The position numbers and the translations under genes were made by a program. A DNA stretch of 64,000 nucleotides from Sipunculus nudus (lineage: Eukaryota; Annelida; Sipuncula; Golfingiida; Sipunculidae): NCBI GenBank assembly GCA_026874595.1, contig CM049316.1, positions 63,531,176 through 63,595,175 on the forward strand, given 5' to 3'. Shown here one piece after another: positions 49,001 to 56,400 of this stretch. The number at the start of each line of letters is the position of its first letter. The first letter of the stretch is position 1. The notes beneath the pieces were generated by a model. It had not been told where the DNA came from. It made no database searches and worked only from the letters and a program-made list of their open reading frames with translations.

Positions 49001-52000
49001 TGTACCTGTACCTGGCCAATTCACAAGTACCTGTACCTGGGTACTTTCACTTGTACCTGGCCACAACCCTGGTTGCAATGACCCTGTTTTGGGTTTGGTA
49101 GGAGAATTAATGGAAGTCTTACAGTATGTTGAATTTTGGATCTGCATATTTAATGGTTTAAAACTTGCCAGTTTAATGACGGACAGGTGGAGTATGATGG
49201 ACAATGGATCATAACAATAGCTCAGATGACTTATAGTAAACAAGTGACCCATGGTTCATGACGCTCAGCTGCCAAGCAATACCTGCGACATCATGGGCTG
49301 AGATTCACAACTTACAGTCAAATTTTGATGAACCAATTTGCCAATTTGTTGAAATTTTCTACGACAACAGAAATATATATCACCTATGTCTGGTTAAAAC
49401 ACAGTGAATTGATGGTCTGTGGAAAATGTATGATTGTTAAGGTATCCAGAACTATTCCAATAGCTTACTTTCAGTCAAATTTTGAAGAACCAATTTGCCA
49501 ATTTGTTGAAATTTTCTACGACAACAGAAATATATATCACCTATGTCTGGTTAAAACACAGTGAATTGATGGTCTGAGGAAAATGTATGATTGTTAAGGT
49601 ATCCAGAACTATTCCTATAGCTTACTTGATACCTGTCAGTCTCAAAAGGAACACCACAAAGGGCAAATATAAGATCAAAATATATAGCAAAAAATAAAGG
49701 AAATCCATGCAAGAATTATTGAGAAACAGGTGCTTCTGTATGAATTTTTATTCAATACAAGCCAACTGTACTGCACTTTCATATATGATGATGATATTTA
49801 TTAAGAAATATTTGACCCAATCCTTTGCAAGATTACATTAATATACGTCCGACTGCCTTCACTTTAACAGTTCTTGAGATAATATGATCAAAAGGAATTT
49901 AAAGATGGTTACCTGGTGGCCATTTTGGACTTCTGACAGGTCTGAAATCAGACAACAACCATTCTCTAAATCGGACCAAAAATTGAAGGAAAATTGCTGA
50001 AACTGCACTGAAAAAAGGATTTCTAAGGTGGCTAACTGGCAGACATAATGGATTTCTGACAAGTCTGACATTTGATATCACACATCCTCCAATATGAGAC
50101 CAAACTTGGGGCAAATTCTCCAAATGATGTTACAGTAATGAATGTCCAAAACAATTGAAAAGGCATGTTCAGGCGCTCATATCAGATTTACAGATATGCA
50201 AATGTAAAAGTGTAGTTCCAATATTTTTTATAGTCACTCTGCTTTTCAATGGGGTCAGCAGGGTTGGTAAACTGCAAAACCTGAAAGAAAAGAAATGCAG
50301 AAAGCATGACTAAGAGTCTTATAATAAAATAAAGCCATCCTAAATCAAGTACACATCCACATATTATGAGAACAAACACTTGCTTTTATATGTGGTGATT
50401 TATATAAAAATATTCAGCTATCTAGGAAACTAAGTTTATTGCTATGATTCCATAAAATAAACTGCAAAATGTTCCCATCATCTTATAAATCAGTAGCTAA
50501 ACCTAAATACTATACTCTCATAGTGTTAATTCCTGGCTGAAGTATTCCAACAACAGTGTTTTGTTATGCAGTAACAAGGTACTTATCACTCAGCCTTATC
50601 ACTTAATAGCCTGATACAAAAGGGAGTCATATGTCACCTTGTCACTCACAATTACAGCCACACGGTGAGATGTACCAGCTGGACTGCAAGCTTATATATA
50701 CAAGAAAAATAGAGATGGTCTACAAAATAAGTTGACCTGACCCATGACCTTGGCCTTTTGCCCACATATCAACTGGTTTATTTCTAAATGATGGGTAACT
50801 ACTAACCAATTACATCTGGCCGGGTGTAATTACTTGGCAACCAATGAGTGAATAACTTAGACCTGCAACCTTTACCTTCCTGACCGGCTGACCTCAAAAT
50901 CAATTAGTTATTTCTTCATGCAAAAAGACCCATAAATATGAAGTTTGAATCACATTGAGTGATGCATAGATGTGGAATATGTGAAAGACTGAAGGTCTGG
51001 GTTGAACAGTTTCACTTGAAATATGTTCACAAGCATTTAGAACAATATTGTGACCTTGACCTTTGACCTCAACTTCAATAGGCTTCTTCCCCTATTGGTA
51101 GGTAAGCCATATATGACAGATGGAAAGTATAGATTGAAAAGTTTGCCTGAAAATGGATCCACGCAAGAAGAGGGTGCTGTGAACTTGACCTTTGACCTTA
51201 AAATCAACAGGTCTTTTCCCCTGTTGGCAGAGAAGCAATAACAGTGCTGAAAGGTTCGGAATGAAAGGTCTAGCATGAAATGTGTCCACAACCTTTTCAA
51301 AGAAGTGGATCCTGTGACCCTGACCTTTGGCCTTGTGACCTCAACATCTATAGGATTCTTCTCCCACTTAGTAGGTGAGCTATATGTGAAAGATCAAAGA
51401 ATTGGGATGAAAGGTTTGGCTTAAAATGCATCCACAGGCTTTTCAAAGAAGTTGGTTCTGTGACCTTGACCTTTGACCTTGTGACCTCAAAATAATTATG
51501 GTTCTTCCCCTGTTGGTAGGTGAGCTGTATGTGAAAGATGGAAGGTTTGGGATGAAAATTTTGGCTAAAAGAATTATTTCTGGGGGGTGCAAACACCCAT
51601 CGAGAATATGGGTCGCAGTGACCTAATTTCAGGTTTGCAAGGAGATCTTTTTAGAACCTCTAAGACTGCATAGGGTTCATGGCCCTAGCCCCTACGGTTA
51701 TGATTTGTGCCCTGCTAACGGATGGCCGGACAGACAGACGGAAGGACGACGGACAAAGACCCATCGCTATAGCCCAGCATGACTGAAAGTCAGCTGAGCT
51801 AAAAAATGTGCCATGGTCAAAGGTCGGCCAATTTAAGGTATTAATTTTACAATTATGCTTATAACTTAAAAAATTTACAAAATTCTTATCTGATTTCTGG
51901 TACACAATTAAATCTTGATTAGATAAAGATATATGTTTAGATAAAAAGTCTCTAACTTTAACAATTATCTTGTCAGGTGAGTAAACATATTTCTTGATTT

Positions 52001-55000
52001 TTGACAAAGTGCATTATGTGTGAGCCTGTAACTTCAACAATTTACACAATACTGACCTAATTTCCTGGATGTACATAGGAAATATATGCAGAAATGGTTT
52101 TATCAAACATGAATACATTAACACCAGTGGTTTTCATAGTGGGCAGTTTTGAAGTGTAACAATAGGTTTTTACTTGAAAACAAAGTTTTTTCCTTAATTT
52201 CTCAAAGGAATGAAGTTGCAGTGACGCAGTTTTCACTTTGGTTTGAGAACTTGGGGATCCAGCTGTATGCAGACTTTTGGATTAGTAGGTCCAACAGTTT
52301 AAAATGTGCCTTGTTAACAAAAGGCGAAATGGACAGCCTGATGGCACACTGGACAGACAGGTAACATTAGCTCATCTGAGCTAATTATAGGAATTTTTTT
52401 AGTTCTACCTTTAGAACAAAATGTCTTGAACATGTAATGTAAAATGTAATGGGGAATATTAAACTTAAACCATTCAATCCAAATTAAATCACACATATAT
52501 ATTTTGAATTCTAGATGTAATTTTTATGTGATTAAATTAATCCTAATCCAAATATGTAATTCAAGGATGGCCTACTTGTAAATAATATCATTACGTACAG
52601 CTCACTTCCTTGTACGTGATTATCCCACATTTCCTAATTGCAGGGATAAGTTTCTTCCATACCAACATTTAAAAATACCCCAAGATGTGAAACCATTCAA
52701 TGGCCACCCTACCTTGCCAATATGTTTTGAGTGTTTGTTCTCAAAGTGCAGGTCTAAGAACCTCTCTTCATAAAATGCCTTTCCACAGTAGTCACAGACA
52801 AAACGACTTGCGGACTCCTCCACTTTGTGGCTTTCCTGGTCTCCGTACTTATCTCTCTCCGCGTTAAGGGGACAGTCTGATGGCCAGTCAGCCTCCAGCT
52901 CTGTTAAAAGTGGCTGTAGTTCCTAAAAGTAAGAAGACAGTGTTTTCTTTCTAGAAATTTTTCTGTAGGTATAGGTTGAATACACAAAACAAGTATGAAT
53001 GTGAGTCCAAGTCCTTGGTAGCCAAGTAAGAGTAAAGAGCCCTTGGCAATGATAGTTGGGCTGGTAAGCATACTTGAGTCATGATACAAGCAATGTCAAG
53101 GAATGCCTTGCAGTGGTCTTCCATCATGTTGCATTCATATTGTGGTAAACAATAATCTTAACATTATGCTACAAATAATGAATTAAAACAAGAAAATACA
53201 TGTGAACTCACAACCAAAACTTAAACACTGTCACTTTGGTATAACAAGTCATTTCCTGTATCGAGTAAAAGTTGGCTGTGTCTAGTAACCAGTGCCAGCC
53301 ATGTCTGTATTCACCAGGGTTGGCAAGTTTTAGGCATGAAGGTTTTAACCATAGGTTATAACCTGGTTAAAACCGCCCCGCCTAAAACAGGTTTTAGGCA
53401 GGTTTTAGGCACCAAAAGTGCCCAAAACCTATATTTGTTTACATATTTTACTTAAAGATCTGTAAAACTACCATACTGGTTGGGGTGAAGCAGTCACAAG
53501 GCTTTGCTGGGCTTCTGGAAGCTATCAAGTATTAGAAATGCATGATTTCCTGTTGGCTGGTACCATGCAGTCTTCAAAGAGCCTGTATAGGTGTCTGAAC
53601 ATGAGACCATGTTTGTGTGGCACATAGTTTTATTGGCCAAGGTAATGACATTATCAGGACCTTTTGGGTTTCCTGATGAGTGCCCAGCTACCTTGAATGA
53701 TGTAATACAGCCTCCAGTTTGCCCTTGTAAGACAGGGTATCACTATCAGAGGGGAGGACTACTTGATTAGACAAGTTAATTACAATTTATCAGGGTGATG
53801 GGGTCATAAGACCCATTGGTCATAAGTCCTACTGCTGTGTCCTAGTAGATGTTCATGTCAACTTTCATACATGACTAGGAGGATGCAATCAAAGCCCTTG
53901 CCCTGAAGACTGTTCTTGAGCAAAAATTTTACTGAGTGATGCAGTCAGTGCCCCTCAGGCCTTCAGGTTTAACACAGCCCCTGAGTAATCATGGATATTC
54001 TGTGGTTTGCAACATATTCATTGGAAAATATTTTCACATTTTCAGTTTTATACTAATTACAGTGTTTAATGAGGGTTCCATTTTCACAATCTCATCATAC
54101 AATTAACAGAGTATATCCATCATTATATAGAAGATAAGTATGTGCACAAAATCTTAAAATTTGACAAGGGATGACCTAGCTAAGGGAATAAACAAATAGT
54201 GGAAATTCTTGTTCTTATCAGATATTATCATATTTTTAGTTTTATGGCTAGCATAAAAGATATGTAATAATTTATAAATCCAATCCAATGCTTTTTGCCA
54301 TTGAAGCTACAGGCATACAAAATAAACATGTTATGTTAGTGAAGCTACAGTATAAAGGACTATTCATCAGTGTAAATGGAACAACATTTTAAATCCAGGA
54401 AAACTTCTTTTCCATTTATCACAAAATTTAATCCCTTGTGATCAAAAAGCCAATAAAAGTATCTGGTTATAAGCTTAAAGTAAGAGCATTCTTTTATAAA
54501 TTGGCAGTAATGGAGGTAGGAGAGTCGGAGAACTGTGTTCATAAAAAAATCCCTGAAGTAGTGTTGAATTCATTTGTTGCTTTTTTTTGTGTCATGGTTT
54601 AATTTGTTTAGTTTGAATAAAGTGATCCTCAATTTTAATTTGTTGAGCATATTTCTTTAATGCATTTAGATGTTTAACAATAAAACATAGTTAAACTAAA
54701 AGTCATAGGTAAGGGTAAATAAGGTTTTAGGCAGTTAAAGGCAGTTTTAGGCAGGTTATAACCTATTTTAGGCAGTTAAAGGCATGTTTTAGGCTCTGCC
54801 CTGCCGAAAACAGGTTTTGGGCAGCCTAAAACCCAACCCTGGTATTCACACAGTCTGAAATTCAACAAACAGGCAGAAGGGTTTACCAAAATGGAAGTTT
54901 TCTTGCACATGTTTTGTGTTGTCAGAAAGTAAACTAAAATACTAACAGTAAGTCTGGTTTATGTCAATTGAGTGTGTACCTGTAGGCCATGGGGCGTTGT

Positions 55001-55634
55001 CAAAAATGATGAAAATATATTTGCATCCTCAAGGAACCTCATAATGCATTCCTCAGACCTATAAATAATGGCACTCTGGTACGCAATTATCTGGTTGAAA
55101 TGTCAGAGGGCCCTATTCGAGTCCAAGTTCAGTTTTGTTCCCCCAGTGTCTCTTGGAAGGCCAATCTGAATTGAAGTCCTAGTCCAATTAAAATAATTAT
55201 CTTAAAATACATTATAACAGTATTTTGAAATGTTTGTGTATATTTTTGGTTTTTTACTTTTTCCCCTTTTTTTTGTATGTTTTGATAAAAATGTCATATG
55301 ATCAGGGAAAAGCATGAAAGAAACAGATTTTTTTTATGTAACAGGTTAAAGCACTACATAACAAAGAAAATCTTATCAAAATTGTATATTTTATCTTCTT
55401 GATGAAAATGAAAGATGAAAACAAAAATAAACATTTTTGATGTAGGGGGTTAAAATTGATGTGGGCGGTGCTTAAGAACCATACCTATTTTTTGGACTTA
55501 AAATGATAAAGTTTAACATTTTCACTACCTATGCTGAAATATATACATACTTGCTGTATGAGCCTCCTTACCACTCTGGACAAGGCCCTGGAACATTGTG
55601 CTACAGTGCTTACACTGCTGATACAGCAACAAAC
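36933..55634 (-). CDS. Split gene: single-pass membrane protein with one C2H2 zinc finger (5' end missing)
   Basis: Seven exons join in one frame: 55551-55634, 52713-52922, 47425-47562, 44497-44557, 44032-44099, 37666-37760 and 36933-37050 (774 nt, 257 residues plus stop, N-terminus not included). All introns are GT/AG, with phases 0,0,0,1,0,2. Counting from the first visible residue: Cys-rich start 1-28; acidic segment with ADWPSDCPLN 38-48; C2H2 finger C71-x2-C74-x12-H87-x4-H92; Cys-rich region with VCLADYCDVFRC 103-114; two more Cys-containing stretches to 187; membrane helix about 194-216; basic stop-transfer KRRRRR 229-234; short tail. The positive-inside rule puts the tail in the cytosol and the finger outside or in the lumen, if a signal peptide lies upstream. 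I recognise the architecture as a conserved-looking animal protein but cannot name it. Molecular function unknown. The introns hold hAT, Helitron-like, SINE and tandem repeats. Confidence 0.85.
37666..37760 (-). CDS. Transmembrane exon
   Basis: 95 nt between the acceptor TTTTTTCCCAG and the donor GTAAGT. It encodes LTPVGSATYIIATVILMFAL and onward to MYAHF: one hydrophobic helix of about 23 residues. A longer frame over the same bases (starting MYLLVYF) is a shadow. Confidence 0.88.
38351..40346 (+). mobile_element. Dispersed element with three 337-bp units, carrying a nested Helitron-like insert
   Basis: Opens CAAGTGACCCATGGGTCATG then GCTCAGCTG and closes on CAGTCAGCTGAGCTAA. Three tandem units with a 337-bp period begin at about 39374, 39711 and 40048 (TCAATAT..ATGC block). 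A GACGCCGGACAAA run precedes the terminal hairpin. The left part is interrupted by the Helitron-like segment from 38534. It lies in the intron between the last two 3' introns' exons (37760 to 44032) of the zinc-finger gene. Confidence 0.7.
38534..39110 (-). mobile_element. Helitron-like non-autonomous element (inverted copy)
   Basis: On the minus strand it ends GTAGTCGCTTGTTGACTACC then CGTATTCTAG followed by T, the hairpin-plus-CTAG terminus of Helitrons. Its body (GACATCCAAGCTC-type units, GGTGGC(A/G)CCACCTG) matches 58552-59237 in reverse. The 5' end beyond about 39110 is unclear because other repeat sequence takes over. Confidence 0.7.
40529..43077 (+). mobile_element. 2.6 kb dispersed repeat, copy 3
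   Basis: Starts CAATGGACCCATGGGTCAGG then GCTCAGCTG, ends in the AGCTCAG..CTGAGCT hairpin and CTAA. Nearly colinear with 24999-27629. The second internal unit has lost its ACGTGCCATGG block (about 42555). It lies within an intron of the zinc-finger gene. Confidence 0.85.
43482..43680 (-). mobile_element. SINE with 14-bp target duplication
   Basis: Perfect direct repeats TGTTTTTAATTGTT at 43468-43481 and 43681-43694 flank it. On the minus strand the body reads GTGGGTTGTAGTGGCCCGTC, GGTTTTCTCC, CCATGGAGAGTGCC and ends TTATAACTAGTTGTACAAT, the same family as 23034-23222. Intronic. Confidence 0.85.
44032..44099 (-). CDS. Internal exon (KLENALCSYLSCDNYWELP)
   Basis: 68 nt. The acceptor is TTTTTTATTTAG and the donor is GTAAGT. 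It enters in phase 1 and leaves in phase 0. Two cysteines, probably extracellular or lumenal, directly before the membrane exon. Confidence 0.82.
44497..44557 (-). CDS. Internal exon (GLIRVCVPDLPNRADKTTLT)
   Basis: 61 nt. The acceptor is TTTCATTGCAG and the donor is GTACAG. It enters in phase 0 and leaves in phase 1, matching both neighbours exactly. Confidence 0.8.
44757..45180 (+). repeat. Dispersed repeat with GAGTCGTGATACAAG, copy 2
   Basis: Carries a perfect 11-bp inverted repeat (CACGACTCAGT at 44775, ACTGAGTCGTG at 44797) and the conserved blocks GACACAAG, AAATATTTGCATC and GTCAGAGGGTCGATCTGG. Shorter than the copy at 5898 because the middle is missing. Intronic. Confidence 0.7.
45181..46519. 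other. Intron sequence, nothing recognised
   Basis: Part of the 9-bp-unrelated intron between 44557 and 47425. No exon with splice support and no shared repeat was seen. Confidence 0.5.
46520..46735 (+). mobile_element. SINE-like dispersed repeat
   Basis: Contains CCACCCAGCAGTGG, GGGTACCAG, ACTGGGAAGGTAACCTG, CTACAGAAACCGGGAAAGCT and CCTGATGAGCCTGTAGGCTC. I recognise this combination as a widespread short-element body of bivalve genomes. No target duplication was found. Intronic. Confidence 0.55.
47425..47562 (-). CDS. Cys-rich exon with VCLADYCDVFRC
   Basis: 138 nt, phase 0 at both ends. The acceptor is CCTTGGCTTCAG and the donor is GTAAGC. It encodes GPNVVCLADYCDVFRCDVIL and onward to AQNTCK, with five cysteines. 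This is the most distinctive stretch of the protein and the best query for identifying the family. Confidence 0.88.
47920..49233 (+). repeat. Fragment of the 2.6 kb family, split by a hAT-like element
   Basis: 47920-48015 and 49080-49233 together match the last unit of 24999-27629 (GATGAGTGGTTT, GAGGTTTTTCCTTAAT, then TGGTAGGAGA and TAGCTCAGATGACTTATAG). The gap between them is the element at 48024-49071. Confidence 0.75.
48024..49071. mobile_element. hAT-like non-autonomous element with GTACCT arrays
   Basis: The ends CAGGGTTGGTGCCAGGTAC and GTACCTGGCCACAACCCTG are 19-bp inverted repeats with two mismatches. Perfect 8-bp target duplications GTTGCAAT lie at 48016-48023 and 49072-49079. The left interior is an array of a 71-bp unit (four copies, about 48050-48335) made mostly of GTACCT hexamers. 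48516-48815 is a second, diverged array of about 69 bp (ATCATGTTTGTGAATG). No transposase. Intronic. Confidence 0.92.
49241..49640 (+). repeat. Start of another GACCCATGG-family element with a 157-bp tandem duplication
   Basis: Starts CAAGTGACCCATGGTTCATG then GCTCAGCTG. Two copies of a 157-bp unit follow (AGTCAAATTTTGA at about 49317 and 49474), almost identical over their length. Confidence 0.7.
49641..50187. other. Intron sequence with a diverged two-copy repeat at 49905-50115
   Basis: TGGCCATTTTGGACTTCTGA and TGGCAGACATAATGGATTTC begin related blocks about 120 bp apart. No exon apart from the neighbouring candidate at 50188. Confidence 0.45.
50188..50280 (-). CDS. Possible alternative terminal exon
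   Basis: A strong acceptor (TTTCTTTTCTTTCAG) opens a 30-codon frame, VLQFTNPADPIEKQSDYKKY then WNYTFTFAYL, and a TAA. The only evident donor inside (GTAAAT, overlapping the stop) would leave phase 2, while the next main exon needs phase 0. It therefore does not fit as a cassette exon. It does fit in phase 0 after the zinc-finger exon as a last exon, giving a short product without the membrane helix. It could also be a decayed exon or chance. Confidence 0.4.
   Translation of the reverse strand, partial: VLQFTNPADPIEKQSDYKKYWNYTFTFAYL
51048..51802 (+). repeat. Minisatellite (four diverged units of about 140 bp) with CTGAGCTAA end
   Basis: Units begin GTGACCTTGACCTTTGACC and contain CTTCCCCT(A/G)TTGGTAGG and GG(A/G)ATGAAA. 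They match the unit type at 24029-24960. The right end carries GGACGACGGACAAAG and CAGCTGAGCTAA at 51791-51802. Confidence 0.75.
51803..52392 (+). repeat. Fragment of the 2.6 kb family (last unit)
   Basis: Begins with the GTGCCATGGTCAAAGG block seen at 26333 and 27013 and runs colinearly to AGCTCATCTGAGCTAA at about 52370-52386. Older and more diverged than the full copies. Confidence 0.65.
52713..52922 (-). CDS. Zinc-finger exon
   Basis: 210 nt, phase 0 at both ends. The acceptor is TCTTACTTTTAG and the donor is GTAGGG. It encodes ELQPLLTELEADWPSDCPLN and onward, then FVCDYCGKAFYEERFLDLHF and ENKHSKHIGK: a complete C2H2 finger with the classical x2/x12 spacing and an x4 His-His gap. Confidence 0.9.
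53050..53314 (+). repeat. Dispersed repeat with GAGTCATGATACAAG, copy 3, left part
   Basis: Same order of blocks as 5898-6475. Interrupted at 53314 by a hAT-like element; it resumes at 54842 and runs to about 55115. Confidence 0.7.
53315..54841. mobile_element. hAT-like non-autonomous element with TTTTAGGC arrays
   Basis: The left end is CAGGGTTGGCAAGTTTTAGG and the right end GCCTAAAACCCAACCCTG. Perfect 8-bp target duplications GTATTCAC lie at 53307-53314 and 54842-54849. Both ends carry arrays of GGTTTTAGGCA and GGTTATAACC words (53330-53420 and 54720-54830). The 1.3 kb interior has no transposase. Intronic. Confidence 0.93.
54842..55115 (+). repeat. Dispersed repeat copy 3, right part
   Basis: Continues the blocks of 53050-53314 after the insertion (GGCGTTGTCAAAAATGA, AAATATATTTGCATCC, CATTCCTCAGACC, GTCAGAGGG). 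Confidence 0.7.
55275..55490. mobile_element. Relative of the short TIR element at 33816
   Basis: Shares AAAAATGTCATATGATCA, ACAAAGAAAATCTTAT and the right end GGTGCTTAAGAACCATACC. The left terminus is not clear. Confidence 0.55.
55551..55634 (-). CDS. Most 5' supported exon
   Basis: 84 nt. The acceptor is TTCTCTTCCTCTTTGTACAG and the donor is GTATGT, phase 0 at both ends. It encodes VCCCISSVSTVAQCSRALSR then VVRRLIQQ, which reads smoothly into ELQPLLTELE of the next exon. A 94-codon frame on the plus strand overlaps it but has no support. Confidence 0.72.
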
Positions 55635-55799
55635 CTGTACAAAGAGGAAGAGAAGAAAGTCATGGCATGGCCAGCCTCATGTAAATATACAATCTCAAAC
55701 ATAATGCTAAATACACATTTTTGCAGATATTATCAGGTCACAAGATTAAAATCTGAACACACTCAAAGACGGCCATTACTAGCCTGAACATTCAGACTC

Positions 55800-56045
55800 C
55801 ATTCAGATTGGAATTCCTGCTCCGGTGAGTTTTCCCTCTTACTGGAAACAACCCAAATGGGAATCTCATGCAAATTAAAAGGGGGATCTGTGCAAATTAC
55901 CTAAAAACACCAAAGCAGGGTGGTACCTTCATAAATCCCAATAGATAGGGCCTCCTAAGCCTTCTCAGCATGCATTGCCAGGCTGTATACAAGAGCTGAA
56001 GGAGGTAAAATTTATTTTGTTTTCTAATTTCTTGAGAGTAACACT
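55800..56045. other. Sequence upstream of the 84-nt exon, nothing recognised
   Basis: No splice-supported exon was seen here. Confidence 0.4.
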
Positions 56046-56069
56046 ATGAGAACTGGGCTATCACAAAGT

Positions 56070-56400
56070 GAAGGTCTGTGACCGGTTTCATCACTCCTGG
56101 TCACTGCCACGCAACAGGTAATTAGCAGTGATAGGGAGTGACTAAACTGTTCACAGACTATCACTGTGTGACCAGCAGTGATAGTTTAGCAGCCCTGGGG
56201 ATCAGTTGATGGGGTGTGACTAATTGATAATTTGCTGAGTGACCAGGAGTGACTGGCAGTGATGCTGAGTGAACTTAGTTACTCCACCAGACACTAGCTT
56301 GATGAGAGGTGATAATGACTTTGACCACCAGTGATCCTTGTTGGTGGGTGATTGACAGGTAGTGACCAAGAGTGACCAGGAGTGACTCTGAGTGATGAAG
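56070..56400. repeat. AGTGA/TCACT word array
   Basis: Dense degenerate repeats of GTGACCAGGAGTGA, CAGTGATAG and their complements over about 330 bp. Open frames through it are artefacts. Confidence 0.75.

Noticed and set aside
50188-50280. Use as an internal cassette exon of the main zinc-finger transcript
   Set aside because: 89 nt to the only visible donor would shift the frame of all following exons. Kept only as a possible terminal exon.
55503-55787. 94-codon plus-strand frame
   Set aside because: The minus strand over the same bases carries an exon with strong acceptor and donor that fits the zinc-finger gene in phase. The plus frame has no support.
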